Source: an uncultured Pelagibacteraceae bacterium (GTDB lineage: Bacteria; Pseudomonadota; Alphaproteobacteria; Pelagibacterales; Pelagibacteraceae). Taken from it: a stretch of 64,000 nucleotides of DNA. Positions within the stretch are counted from its first letter, which is position 1. Each line of letters begins with the position of its first letter. The notes beneath the pieces are model-generated. The model was given only the letters and a program-made list of their open reading frames with translations, was not told the origin of the DNA and searched no databases. The stretch is from NCBI GenBank assembly GCA_902526085.1, contig CABZJN010000004.1, forward strand, positions 1 through 64,000. Direction: 5' to 3'. Positions 41,149 through 51,097 of the stretch are shown here, one piece after another. The translations under genes and the position numbers were made by a program.

Positions 41149-42138
41149 TTATACTAGTCTAGCAAGATCTCTTTTACTATTTTTAAATGTTGGAAGCGGA
41201 TATTTAAATGCATACTTTCTTGGTATACATTTATTCTTTGCCTCTTCCCACAAAGCAATCCATTGCTTATAGTTGTGGATAGTAATATTTTTTTTATTTT
41301 TACTTCTCACATAAAAATTGGGCAAAGGTTTCCTACCAGATGGGGTTCCAGCTCTATTGTATCTTAAATCAGCGCTAATTCTAAAATCATTAGATCTATT
41401 AGGTAATGAACAATGAATGGAATGTTTGTGCAAAATAATAATATCGCCAACATTAGCTTCTAGAAAAACTGGTTTATAATTATCAAGTATTTTACTATCT
41501 TTTATTTCGACCTGACCTCTATATCCTGATATATGATTCAATAGTCCCAATTTATTAATTTTTTTTACTGTAATCATACATCCATTTTTTTTTGTAGTTT
41601 TAGTAAATGGAATCCAAACAGTAACCATATCTGTTAATCTTTGTCCCAAAGATGATAATACTGCTGCATCCTGATGCCATGGTGTTCGGCCTGAGAGACC
41701 ATCGTGAACAGAATGTTTAGGTAATTTATTTTCAGGTTGTTTAATTCTTGTATTTTGAACTGGATTTGAAAGTATCTCTGGCCCTAATAATTTTTCAACC
41801 ACATCCAAGATTCTTTTATGATTTATTAAATTCCATAAAGATTGAGATGCAAAATAATCACTGTCTTTCTTCACGTGATCTCTTGGAAGTCTAGTATTAA
41901 AATATTGATCAAGATCATAAATATTTAGCTTTGAAATGTATGTGTATTTTTTCCTAAAGTTATATTTAAAAATCTTTTCTTTCATGTGATCTGGAGCAAA
42001 TTTATGAACTAAATTGTCCATTACATATTCCATGTCATTTAAAATTGGTTTTAAATCTTTATTGAAGTTAAGAACATTTCTTACTCTTAAGAAGCCATCC
42101 CTGTCTAAAATACTCTTTAATTTAGTCTTAATCTGCAT
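41149..42138 (-). CDS. Phytanoyl-CoA dioxygenase (PhyH)-like Fe(II)/2OG oxygenase
   Basis: TPWHQDAAVLSSLG (HxD), distal HKHSIHCSLPNRSNDFRISADLRY. Confidence 0.85.
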   Translation of the reverse strand: MQIKTKLKSILDRDGFLRVRNVLNFNKDLKPILNDMEYVMDNLVHKFAPDHMKEKIFKYNFRKKYTYISKLNIYDLDQYFNTRLPRDHVKKDSDYFASQSLWNLINHKRILDVVEKLLGPEILSNPVQNTRIKQPENKLPKHSVHDGLSGRTPWHQDAAVLSSLGQRLTDMVTVWIPFTKTTKKNGCMITVKKINKLGLLNHISGYRGQVEIKDSKILDNYKPVFLEANVGDIIILHKHSIHCSLPNRSNDFRISADLRYNRAGTPSGRKPLPNFYVRSKNKKNITIHNYKQWIALWEEAKNKCIPRKYAFKYPLPTFKNSKRDLARLV

Positions 42139-42143
42139 AATTA

Positions 42144-43004
42144 CTAATTTTTTAGCAAATAATTTGAGTCATGAAAAGATGTAAGCATTCTTTTTTTCGT
42201 CGCAACAATATGTGGATGATATTCAGCATTTTTATATTTCCATATTACTGGTTTATTAAGGGCATAACTTCCATAAATAAAAAATCTTTTTGGACATTCT
42301 TTTTCCTTAAATCTTTTTACTCCGTGATAAGAATTAGGAGTAGATTTAAAGAAAATTACACTTCCCTGTTTAGGTGTAAATTCCTTTAATTTATCAAGTT
42401 CATTAATCTTAGGAAACCTTCTAAAGCTTTTTCTAAGTTTTTTGTTTGCTTTTTTCTTATATAAAGTAAGAGATCCTCCATTTTTTTTTGGTATATCGGT
42501 TAAATAGATTAAAAAATTATATAGCCTATTCACATCATCTCTATGTGGTCTCAATCTATATCCTCCTTTAGACACAGAGAAATCAATGTCTAAGTTTAAA
42601 TTTGGATTTTTATAATTTTTACCTAGTAGTGTTTTTAGCTCATTGGAATTTACTTTTCTTTTTAGTGTATATTTTTTTTCATTAAATTTTTTTGGTTTAA
42701 ACAAACTTTCCCAAGTATTTGCCTTAAACTCCGTTTTAAATTTTTTATCAATTTTCTTATAAAACGATTGTGTATTGAAAATAGCAAAAAGTTTTTTTGA
42801 GATTTTAGAACTTGAGATATATTTGTTGAAATTTTTTGATCCTTTGTTAATCCTGCTTCTGCCACCCATAATCATATCATCAAAATTTTTTGAATTAGTT
42901 ATTTCTTTAATTAAAGAATTGCAGACTTTTCTACTGATTATTTGTTCTCCAACAATGACTGGGAAGTTTGATTTAATTTTCTTTAGTTTACTAATTTTCA
43001 GCAT
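42144..43004 (-). CDS. 2OG-Fe(II) oxygenase superfamily protein
   Basis: RLRPHRDDVNRLYNFLIYLTDIPKKNGGSLTLY; SVIFFKSTPNSYHGVKRF (HxD...H). Confidence 0.8.
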   Translation of the reverse strand: MLKISKLKKIKSNFPVIVGEQIISRKVCNSLIKEITNSKNFDDMIMGGRSRINKGSKNFNKYISSSKISKKLFAIFNTQSFYKKIDKKFKTEFKANTWESLFKPKKFNEKKYTLKRKVNSNELKTLLGKNYKNPNLNLDIDFSVSKGGYRLRPHRDDVNRLYNFLIYLTDIPKKNGGSLTLYKKKANKKLRKSFRRFPKINELDKLKEFTPKQGSVIFFKSTPNSYHGVKRFKEKECPKRFFIYGSYALNKPVIWKYKNAEYHPHIVATKKRMLTSFHDSNYLLKN

Positions 43005-43949
43005 TTAGCTGTACATGCCCTCTTTTACTTTAATCATTTTGTGCATAAGGTCATTTAATGGTGTGGCTATTCCATGTTTTTTTCCTATTTTAGATACGGC
43101 GCCACTTATGAAATCAATTTCAGTTTTTCTTTTATAAAGTACATCAAAAGCCATGGAAGACTTATTTGTTTGTTTAGAATCAACTATTTTATTAAACATG
43201 AATAAACACTCATCTTCAGAAACATCAACACCATCTGCTAAAGCAACATCTCTTGTTTCTAATATTATCTCTTTTCCTAAACTTCTAGAAACGTCGTTAG
43301 CATTATTATTTATGTAAAGATCAGTATGATGTAAATCAAAAATAGCTGAAAGTGGTCCTATTGCGGTTAAAGCAAAAAGTTTCATCCATTTTCTTTTTTT
43401 TACATCCTCAGCTGCAATCATTTCTAAATTATGAGCAGTAAAGGTGTCTGCAATTTCGCTTATTCTATCTGTTATACCACCATCATATTCTCCAATCCAA
43501 GAGGGTAGAGCAGCATGATTCATAATATGACCAGGGCCTAAGATATTTGATGCTTGGGTTGTCGTTCCCCCGATTACTTTTTCATCACCAACAATACTTT
43601 TAATTATAGCTTCATGTCCAATTCCATTTTGAAAAGACATTAAAACTGTTTTATCGCTTATAATGTTTTTAATACTTTTTAAAGCAGGCTCTAGAGCTGT
43701 TGATTTACACATAACTATCACAGCATCAACTTTTCCAATTGAAGATGGATCTGATGTTGCAGGTACCTTTATAAATCTATCACCACCATAACCATCCATT
43801 TTTAGACCGTTTTTATTTATTTCATCAACATGCTCTTTCCAAACGTCAATGAGCGTTACATTTAGACCTTTTTCTGCTAGTAGGCCTCCAAATAAACAAC
43901 CCATTGCCCCTGCACCAAGAACTGCAACTTTTAAATCTTTATTATTCAT
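43005..43949 (-). CDS. 2-dehydropantoate 2-reductase (KPR/ApbA) family protein
   Basis: VAVLGAGAMGCLFGGLLAEKG; SFQNGIGHE; KWMKLFALTAIGPLSAI. Confidence 0.87.
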   Translation of the reverse strand: MNNKDLKVAVLGAGAMGCLFGGLLAEKGLNVTLIDVWKEHVDEINKNGLKMDGYGGDRFIKVPATSDPSSIGKVDAVIVMCKSTALEPALKSIKNIISDKTVLMSFQNGIGHEAIIKSIVGDEKVIGGTTTQASNILGPGHIMNHAALPSWIGEYDGGITDRISEIADTFTAHNLEMIAAEDVKKRKWMKLFALTAIGPLSAIFDLHHTDLYINNNANDVSRSLGKEIILETRDVALADGVDVSEDECLFMFNKIVDSKQTNKSSMAFDVLYKRKTEIDFISGAVSKIGKKHGIATPLNDLMHKMIKVKEGMYS

Positions 43950-44012
43950 TTTTAAAATCGAAATATATTTATGTAAAAAAATTATGCAATATATTATGTA
44001 CCTAATTTATAT

Positions 44013-44981
44013 ATGGAATTAAAAATAGAAAAAGGAATTTTTAAAAAATTTAGGTTAGAAGAAATATTAAACGCCTTAGAAAAAGGTCTGTCAAAGAATT
44101 ATGATAGTGTAAATGCAGAGGTAATTGATTGTCCAAATTTAAGAAATTGGGATTGTCCATCTGAAGGTATGAGTGGCAACCAAAGGATAATCGATGTTGG
44201 AGGAGAGCCTTACATGCATGATCCAAAATATCTTGGAACTGAATTTGATTACTCAGAAATCTCAAAGATGATAGGATCAGAAAAATCATACGCGCTTGGT
44301 GCAGGATCTGGAGCAATGTCTTGCCTTGATGGACACTGTGGAGAATTGGTAATAAATGAAAACTTTATAACAAAAGAAAATAGATCTTTAATTGCTAGGG
44401 TAGGAAAAGATAAAGAATGTATAGTAGAGGATTACACTGCAAGCAAACATGGTGGACTAGGTAATGTTTATTATTCTGATGGAGTTAAAGGAAAAGTTAT
44501 ATATTTAAAAATAAAAAAAAGAATTGGAAAACAAGGTTCATTTCCTCAATCAATAAGAACAGCACTTTCAGAAAATCTTAAAATTGGGAATAAAGATCAT
44601 ATTGCACTTGCTGGTGTATTTAGAGTTTTGAACGGAAAAATAAGATCTCACGTACAACCAGATTATAAGGATATAAAATATGAATATTATGATCCACAAT
44701 TGATGAAATGCACAAAAGATTTTCTACAATTTTACGAGCCTGTTGGACCAAAATTACAATGCTATACTGTTTTATGGACAGGTGATCCTACGGGGGGAGA
44801 ATTAAATTTAAGAGAGTCCGGTGAGCATACTCACTTTCACTCATATGAGCATAAGAATGATGCTGGACATTATCATTTTGATGTATCTCCAGAAGAAATT
44901 GAATATGAAGGATACTTTAATATTGCACAAGAAGTACATAGAGTGAATAATATCTATAAAGAATTAAAAAATATAAAATGA
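44013..44981 (+). CDS. DUF1907 protein, homologue of eukaryotic C11orf54 (PTD012) ester hydrolase family
   Basis: VIDCPNL, RIIDVGGEPYM, YALGAGSGAM, KVIYLKIKKRIGKQG, SIRTALSE...GVFRVLNGKIRSHVQPD, EHTHFHSYEHKNDAGHYHFDVSPEEIEYEGYF, matching recalled C11orf54 motifs. Confidence 0.85.
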   Translation: MELKIEKGIFKKFRLEEILNALEKGLSKNYDSVNAEVIDCPNLRNWDCPSEGMSGNQRIIDVGGEPYMHDPKYLGTEFDYSEISKMIGSEKSYALGAGSGAMSCLDGHCGELVINENFITKENRSLIARVGKDKECIVEDYTASKHGGLGNVYYSDGVKGKVIYLKIKKRIGKQGSFPQSIRTALSENLKIGNKDHIALAGVFRVLNGKIRSHVQPDYKDIKYEYYDPQLMKCTKDFLQFYEPVGPKLQCYTVLWTGDPTGGELNLRESGEHTHFHSYEHKNDAGHYHFDVSPEEIEYEGYFNIAQEVHRVNNIYKELKNIK

Positions 44982-45793
44982 AAAAGATTTATACTTGGGC
45001 CGCTCAACCTGCCAACAGAACTCTTACAGTTGGTGATCTTAAAAAAGCAAAAGGAAAAAAAAAATTTACTCAAGTCACAGCTAATACACTTGACGAAGCT
45101 GAGGCCGCAGAGAAGGCTGGATTTGACATGATAATCTGCAATGCTTTTAATGTGAAACAGGTGAGAGAGGGGTCAAAAAATCTATTTTTAACTGCTGCGC
45201 TAGTATTAAATAAATTTGTAACTTCAGAAGATATCATGAGAGGAGCGTTTGAAGCTCTAGAAAATGGAGCTGATGCTGTAATGACGCCTAGAAGTATAAA
45301 GATTATAGAAATGCTGGCTAATGAGGATGTTCCAGTTATGGGACATCTTGGTTTAGTTCCAAGAAAATCTACTTGGATTGGTGGTTTAAGAGCAGTAGGA
45401 AAAAATAGCGAAGAGGCATATCAGCTTTTTTTAAAATTTAAAAGATTAGAAGATGCGGGAGCTTTTTCTGCTGAATGTGAAGTTATTCCAGAAAATGTAA
45501 TGGGAGAAATCTCTAAAAGAACGAATATAGTTACAGTTTCGTTAGGTTCAGGAAAAAAAGCAGATGTAATGTATTTGTTCATGGAAGATATATGTGGAGA
45601 TACTTTAAATCCTCCAAGACATTCAAAAGCTTTCGGAAATTTATTAAAATTAAAAAATGAAATAAAAATTGAGAGAGTTCGAGCTCTCAAGGCGTTCAAA
45701 AAAGATTCTATGTCAGGAAAATTTCCAGGAAAAAAACAATCTTCAAATTTGAATAAAAAGGAATTCGAGTCTTTTCTTGATAAACTTGATTAA
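44978..45793 (+). CDS. Divergent ketopantoate hydroxymethyltransferase (PanB)-like TIM-barrel protein
   Basis: VMGHLGLVPRKSTWIGGLRAVGKNSEEA resembles PanB GHLGL...GG; AGFDMIICNAFN replaces the GDSLG region; 4-bp overlap with the DUF1907 gene. Confidence 0.7.
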   Translation: MKKIYTWAAQPANRTLTVGDLKKAKGKKKFTQVTANTLDEAEAAEKAGFDMIICNAFNVKQVREGSKNLFLTAALVLNKFVTSEDIMRGAFEALENGADAVMTPRSIKIIEMLANEDVPVMGHLGLVPRKSTWIGGLRAVGKNSEEAYQLFLKFKRLEDAGAFSAECEVIPENVMGEISKRTNIVTVSLGSGKKADVMYLFMEDICGDTLNPPRHSKAFGNLLKLKNEIKIERVRALKAFKKDSMSGKFPGKKQSSNLNKKEFESFLDKLD

Positions 45794-46581
45794 TATGTTT
45801 CAGACTCTTTTTTGCTTATTGAGCCTTTCATTTTTTCAACAATTGCTTTAGCGCCTGCGCTCATTGCTCTTCCATCTGATCCAATTGTTACAAAATTAAA
45901 TCCTTTATCAATCATTTTCTGAGCGTACTCAGTTGTTCCATTATGTATTCCTGCAAAAATATTATTTTTTTTAGCATGCTCTAATATTCTTAATATTTCT
46001 GAATATGCTTTTGTATTTTCTGGTCTATCAAATCCTGGTTTCTCCCCTATAGCTAAACTTAAGTCAGCCGGACCAATATATATTCCATCTACACCATCTG
46101 TAGACATAATTTCATCTAATTTTTCCAATGACTCTTTGGTTTCAATCATAGCTAATTTTAAAATTTCATCGTTTGAATGATCAGCATAATCTGACCCACC
46201 ATAAATTAATCCCCTTATTGGTCCAAAACTTCTGTATCCTTTAGGTGGATACATACAAGCTTGAACAAATCTTTCTGCCTCTTCTTTGTTACTTACCATT
46301 GGACATATAATTCCATAACAACCAGCGTCTAAAATCTTCATTATTTGACCTGGTTCATTCCAATTTACTCTAGCAAGAGGAGTTACTCCAGTTGATGAAA
46401 TTGTTTGAAGCATTGGAAGTGCATTTGTGTAATCAACAAGTCCATGTTGCATATCTACTGTAAGAGAGTCCCACCCTTGATGAGCCATCATTTCTGCTGA
46501 AACCGTAGTTGGTATTTGTAACCAACCATTTACAACTGGCTTACCATCAGTCATCATCTGTTTGACTTTATTTTTTCTCAT
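45790..46581 (-). CDS. HpcH/HpaI-family aldolase
   Basis: WDSLTVDMQHGLVDY; GIICPMVSNKEEAE; GIYIGPADLSLA. Confidence 0.93.
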   Translation of the reverse strand: MRKNKVKQMMTDGKPVVNGWLQIPTTVSAEMMAHQGWDSLTVDMQHGLVDYTNALPMLQTISSTGVTPLARVNWNEPGQIMKILDAGCYGIICPMVSNKEEAERFVQACMYPPKGYRSFGPIRGLIYGGSDYADHSNDEILKLAMIETKESLEKLDEIMSTDGVDGIYIGPADLSLAIGEKPGFDRPENTKAYSEILRILEHAKKNNIFAGIHNGTTEYAQKMIDKGFNFVTIGSDGRAMSAGAKAIVEKMKGSISKKESETY

Positions 46582-48023
46582 TAATAATTGAGACCGAAAT
46601 GTGTATACTTGACGTTCAAATAATCTTTGATAGCCATAGAACCACCTTCTCTTCCATAACCTGTTTGTTTTATTCCTCCAAACGGTACTTCAGCAAATGC
46701 AATTGTTGGATGGTTCACTGCGCATGTTCCAGTTTCCATTTTTTCTGAGACTTTGTGCGCTTTTTCTAAAGAATTTGTGTAGATATAACTTGCTAAACCA
46801 AGGTCATTGTCATTTGCTCTTTTCACAACTTCATCTGTGTCTTTAAAAGTAAGCAATGGAACCAAAGGTCCAAATGGCTCTTCTTTAGCAATTGTAAAAT
46901 TATCTTTAACATTATCAAAAACAGTTGGTTCATAAAAATACCCTTTATTAAAACCAGCAGGTCTTTTTCCACCACATAAAACAGTCGCTCCTTCATTTTT
47001 AGTTTTTTCTACTAATGTCTCTATTTCATTTAATCTTTTTTCTGTTGTTAAAGGCCCTAGAATTGTATCTTCATCCATTCCGTTACCAACTTTAAGCTTG
47101 GTGACTTTTTCAACTAAAGTTTTAGCAAATTCATCTTTTTTACTTTCATGAATATAAAACCTTGCTGGTGATATACAAACTTGACCATTATTTCTAAATT
47201 TAGCAGTAATTGCCATGTCAGTTACTTTGTTAATATCTACGTCGTCAAAAACAATAAAAGGTGAATGACCACTTAACTCCATTGTAACTCTTTGAACTTT
47301 TTCAGCGGCTTGTTTTAAAATAAGTTTTCCAACTCTTGTTGAACCAGTAATAGAAACTTTTTTCACTATATCAGATGATATTAATTGAGATGAGATTTTA
47401 GCCGGGTCACCAGATAGTAAATTTACCACTCCCGGAGGAACGCCTGCATCATTTATAATATTCATAAGCTCCATTACACTACCTGGAGTAATTACATCAG
47501 GTTTACAAATTACTGAACATCCTGCAGCTAAAGCAGTGGAAATTTTTCTTGAAGATAAAACTATTGGAAAGTTCCATGGTATTAATCCAGCAACGACTCC
47601 AACAGGTTCATATTTTACATACATTCTAGTATGTTCAAATCTACTTTCAACTATCTGACCATAGATTCTTTTTGTTTCTTCAGAGTTCCATTCAAAAATA
47701 TCTGCAGCTCCTCCAACTTCCCCTTTTGCCTCTGATAGTGGCTTTCCAACTTCTAATGTTAACCACTTAGCCAATACATCAGTTCTCTCTCTCATTAGGT
47801 CTGCAATTTTTCTTATAATTTTTGATCTTTGCCAAGGTGGAGTATTTCTCCAAACTTCAAGACCTTTTTCTGCAGAATTAAGTGCTTTGTTTACATCCTC
47901 CGCACCTGCTTTAGATGCTTTACCTAAAACTTCTTCTGTTGCAGGATTTAAAACATCATAAGTTTCATTATTTTGTGATGCTTGCCATTTGCCATCAATG
48001 AATTGTCCAAATTTGCTATACAT
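46581..48023 (-). CDS. Aldehyde dehydrogenase family protein
   Basis: MELSGHSPFIVFDDVD; NNGQVCISPARFYI; PFGGIKQTGYGREGG. Confidence 0.95.
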   Translation of the reverse strand: MYSKFGQFIDGKWQASQNNETYDVLNPATEEVLGKASKAGAEDVNKALNSAEKGLEVWRNTPPWQRSKIIRKIADLMRERTDVLAKWLTLEVGKPLSEAKGEVGGAADIFEWNSEETKRIYGQIVESRFEHTRMYVKYEPVGVVAGLIPWNFPIVLSSRKISTALAAGCSVICKPDVITPGSVMELMNIINDAGVPPGVVNLLSGDPAKISSQLISSDIVKKVSITGSTRVGKLILKQAAEKVQRVTMELSGHSPFIVFDDVDINKVTDMAITAKFRNNGQVCISPARFYIHESKKDEFAKTLVEKVTKLKVGNGMDEDTILGPLTTEKRLNEIETLVEKTKNEGATVLCGGKRPAGFNKGYFYEPTVFDNVKDNFTIAKEEPFGPLVPLLTFKDTDEVVKRANDNDLGLASYIYTNSLEKAHKVSEKMETGTCAVNHPTIAFAEVPFGGIKQTGYGREGGSMAIKDYLNVKYTHFGLNY

Positions 48024-48078
48024 AATTTTTGTTTTGTGGTTTATTAGTTGAATATTTGAAGAGAATATAACTAGAAAA

Positions 48079-49923
48079 ATGAGAAAAATAAAGCTTACTT
48101 GCGCGCATGCATTGGTTAAACATTTAATAGCTCAGAAAGTCTATATTGACGGTCAAGTTAAGCCTTTGTTTCCTGGTGTATTCGGTATTTTTGGACATGG
48201 AAATGTCGCCTGTCTAGGACAAGCATTAGAAGAAAATAAAGATCAACTTCCAACTTACAGAGGTCATCACGAACAAAATATGGCTTTAACAGGTGTTGCT
48301 TATGCAAGAGCTAAAAGAAGAAAGCAAATTTTTATTGCAACAAGTTCGGTTGGACCAGGTTCTACTAATCTAGTTACAGCATCAGCTGTAGCAATGAGTA
48401 ATAGATTGCCAATTTTATTTTTACCTGGAGACACTTACGCAAATAGAATGCCTGATCCTGTATTACAACAAGTGGAACATTTTTCAAATCCTGGAATGAC
48501 CGCTAACGACTCATTTAAACCCGTTACAAAATATTTTGATAGAATTACAAGGCCAGAGCAAATATTACAGTCACTTCCTCAAGCAATTCAAACCATGATA
48601 GATCCAGCAGAGTGTGGGCCTGCATGTTTATCTTTGTGCCAAGATGTACAAGGTGAAACTTTTGAGTATCCTGAAGAATTTTTTAAAGAAAGAATTCATA
48701 AAATTAGAAGACCAAGACCTGACGATTTTCAAATAAAACAAGCAGTAGAAAAAATTAAAAATTCAAAAAAGCCTATAATAATTTCTGGAGGTGGAGTATT
48801 TTATTCTGATGCTATGGATGAGTTAGGCAATTTTGCAATTAAACATAATATACCAGTAACTCAAACAGTTATGGGATACTCAACAATGAAAAAAGATCAT
48901 TCTCATTTTGTGGGACCAATAGGTGGCTTAGGTGGTAAGGCAGCAAATAACTTAGCAAAAGAAACTGATTTAGCAATTTGCATAGGAACTAAGCTTGCAG
49001 ATTTTACAACTGGATCGTGGGCTAATTTTGAAAATCCTGAATTTAAGCTGGTTTCAATCAATATTGCTAGACATGATGCAAATAAACATTTAGCAGAGGC
49101 AGTTATAGGTGATGCAAAAGTATCATTAATAGATTTATCTAACGTCATTGGAGATTGGAAATCATCTGATAGCTGGTATAAAAAATCACAAGATGAGTTA
49201 AAATCCTGGAATGAATATGTGGATAAAGAGAGCGGGCCAACAAATCAAGAATTGCCAAGTTACGCTCATGCTGTTGGAGCAATTTATAGGAATTCAGATC
49301 CAAGTGATATAGCTGTTACAGCAGCCGGAGGTTTGGTCGGAGAAGTTGTTCAAGTTTGGCGGCCGAAAGAGCTAAATACACATGAAACAGAGTGGGGATT
49401 TAGTTGCATGAGTTATGAGATTTCAGGTGCTCTTGGAATTAAAATGGCAAACCCTGATAAAGATGTCATTGCATTTGTAGGAGATGGTTCATATTTATTA
49501 AATAACTCAGATATATATTCTTCAGTATTAACTAATAATAAATTAATAATTATCGTGTGTGATAATGGTGGTCATGCTGTTATAAACAGACTTCAATTAT
49601 TCAAAGGTGGAAAAGAATTTAATTGTTTATTTAGTTCATCAAATGTTCAAAATTTAAAAGGAGTTAATTTTGCTCAACATGCTACAAGTATGGGTGCAAA
49701 AGCAGAACATGTTTCTAGTATTTCAGAATTAGAAGAGGCATTTAAAAGAGCTAAGCAGTCAGATATCACTTATGTTATTTCAATCAAAACACATAGTTAT
49801 GAATGGCTTGAGGGATCTGCTTATTGGGAAAGTCCTACGCTTGAAATACCAACATCAAAAGAAAATAAAGAAGCATTAAAAATCCACAAAGAAGGAAAAT
49901 CAAAACAAAGACAAGGTGTTTAA
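48079..49923 (+). CDS. iolD: 3D-(3,5/4)-trihydroxycyclohexane-1,2-dione hydrolase IolD-like (ThDP enzyme)
   Basis: FGIFGHGNVACLGQAL; GHHEQNMALTGVAYA; ThDP motif GDGSYLLNNSDIYSSV. Confidence 0.93.
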   Translation: MRKIKLTCAHALVKHLIAQKVYIDGQVKPLFPGVFGIFGHGNVACLGQALEENKDQLPTYRGHHEQNMALTGVAYARAKRRKQIFIATSSVGPGSTNLVTASAVAMSNRLPILFLPGDTYANRMPDPVLQQVEHFSNPGMTANDSFKPVTKYFDRITRPEQILQSLPQAIQTMIDPAECGPACLSLCQDVQGETFEYPEEFFKERIHKIRRPRPDDFQIKQAVEKIKNSKKPIIISGGGVFYSDAMDELGNFAIKHNIPVTQTVMGYSTMKKDHSHFVGPIGGLGGKAANNLAKETDLAICIGTKLADFTTGSWANFENPEFKLVSINIARHDANKHLAEAVIGDAKVSLIDLSNVIGDWKSSDSWYKKSQDELKSWNEYVDKESGPTNQELPSYAHAVGAIYRNSDPSDIAVTAAGGLVGEVVQVWRPKELNTHETEWGFSCMSYEISGALGIKMANPDKDVIAFVGDGSYLLNNSDIYSSVLTNNKLIIIVCDNGGHAVINRLQLFKGGKEFNCLFSSSNVQNLKGVNFAQHATSMGAKAEHVSSISELEEAFKRAKQSDITYVISIKTHSYEWLEGSAYWESPTLEIPTSKENKEALKIHKEGKSKQRQGV

Positions 49924-49932
49924 AAACTTTTT

Positions 49933-51090
49933 ATGAATAAGGTTTTTAAAATTGGTTTAATAGGTTGTGGACATATAGCTGAAACATATTTTAGAGCTGA
50001 AAAATATTTTAATAATATTAAAATAATTAAATGCGCTGATATTAATGCGAAAGCTGCAAAACGTTGTGCATTAAACTATGGAATAAAATTTTTATCTGTA
50101 AATGATCTGCTAAAAGATAAAGAAGTTGAAATTATTCTAAACCTTACAATTCCAAAAGCGCATTATTCAATATCTAAAAAAGCTTTAACAAATGGAAAAC
50201 ATGTATACTCTGAAAAGCCATTAGCAATAAATTTAAAAGATGGAAAAGATTTAATAAAATTTTCAAAGAAAAAAAAATTATATTTAGGCAATGCTCCTGA
50301 CACGTTTTTGGGTGGTGGAATTCAAAAATCAAAAGAACTAGTTGAAAAAAACATAATCGGAAAAATAAAATTAGGCAATGCAGTTTTTGCTTTTCCTGGA
50401 ATTGAATCTTATCATCCTAACCCTGAACCTTGGTTTGCAAAAATTGAGGGAGGTCCTGTTATTGATATGGGACCATATTATATTACCACTTTAGTAAATC
50501 TGTTAGGACCTGCAAAAAAAGTAACTAGCACCATCATTCAAGGTCAAAAATATAGGACTATTGGAATAGGACCAAAAAAAGGAAAAAAATTTAAAGTAGA
50601 ATGTCCAACTACTTATTTATCTACAATCACTTTTAAAAATAATTCTGTTATAAGATTAACATTATCATTTGATGTAATAGCTCATCAAAGAAATCACATT
50701 GAATTATATGGAGAAAAGGGCTCAATGATTGTTCCAGATCCAAATATGTTTGGTGGATCAGTATTAACCTGTAATAAATTAGGGGAAAATTGGAAAGAGT
50801 TTAAGACTACAAAAATGCCTTTGGGACGTATTAACATTAGAACACAAAGTTCTAGAGCTAACGAGGCACCAACTAATGCAAACTATCGAGGAGCTGGATT
50901 ATCTGAAATGGCATATTCAATTGAGAATAAAAGAAAACATTTATGTAATGGTGAGATATCTTTACATGTATTAGAAATTATCACTTCTATTATGAAAGCA
51001 GCTAAATCTGGAAAATCTGTATCAGTAAATACTAACTGTGCAAAACCAAAAAAGTTTTTAGAAATAGATGCAAAGAAATTACTTAAATAA
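49933..51090 (+). CDS. Gfo/Idh/MocA-family oxidoreductase
   Basis: IGLIGCGHIAETYF; YSEKPLAINL; GGPVIDMGPYYITTLVNLLGPAK. Confidence 0.88.
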   Translation: MNKVFKIGLIGCGHIAETYFRAEKYFNNIKIIKCADINAKAAKRCALNYGIKFLSVNDLLKDKEVEIILNLTIPKAHYSISKKALTNGKHVYSEKPLAINLKDGKDLIKFSKKKKLYLGNAPDTFLGGGIQKSKELVEKNIIGKIKLGNAVFAFPGIESYHPNPEPWFAKIEGGPVIDMGPYYITTLVNLLGPAKKVTSTIIQGQKYRTIGIGPKKGKKFKVECPTTYLSTITFKNNSVIRLTLSFDVIAHQRNHIELYGEKGSMIVPDPNMFGGSVLTCNKLGENWKEFKTTKMPLGRINIRTQSSRANEAPTNANYRGAGLSEMAYSIENKRKHLCNGEISLHVLEIITSIMKAAKSGKSVSVNTNCAKPKKFLEIDAKKLLK

Positions 51091-51097
51091 ATAGACT

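Noticed and set aside
43005-45793. Pantothenate biosynthesis operon (KPR + PanB)
   Set aside because: The PanB-like protein lacks the metal-site motifs by eye, the genes are divergent around DUF1907, and panC/panD are absent; a catabolic role seems likelier.
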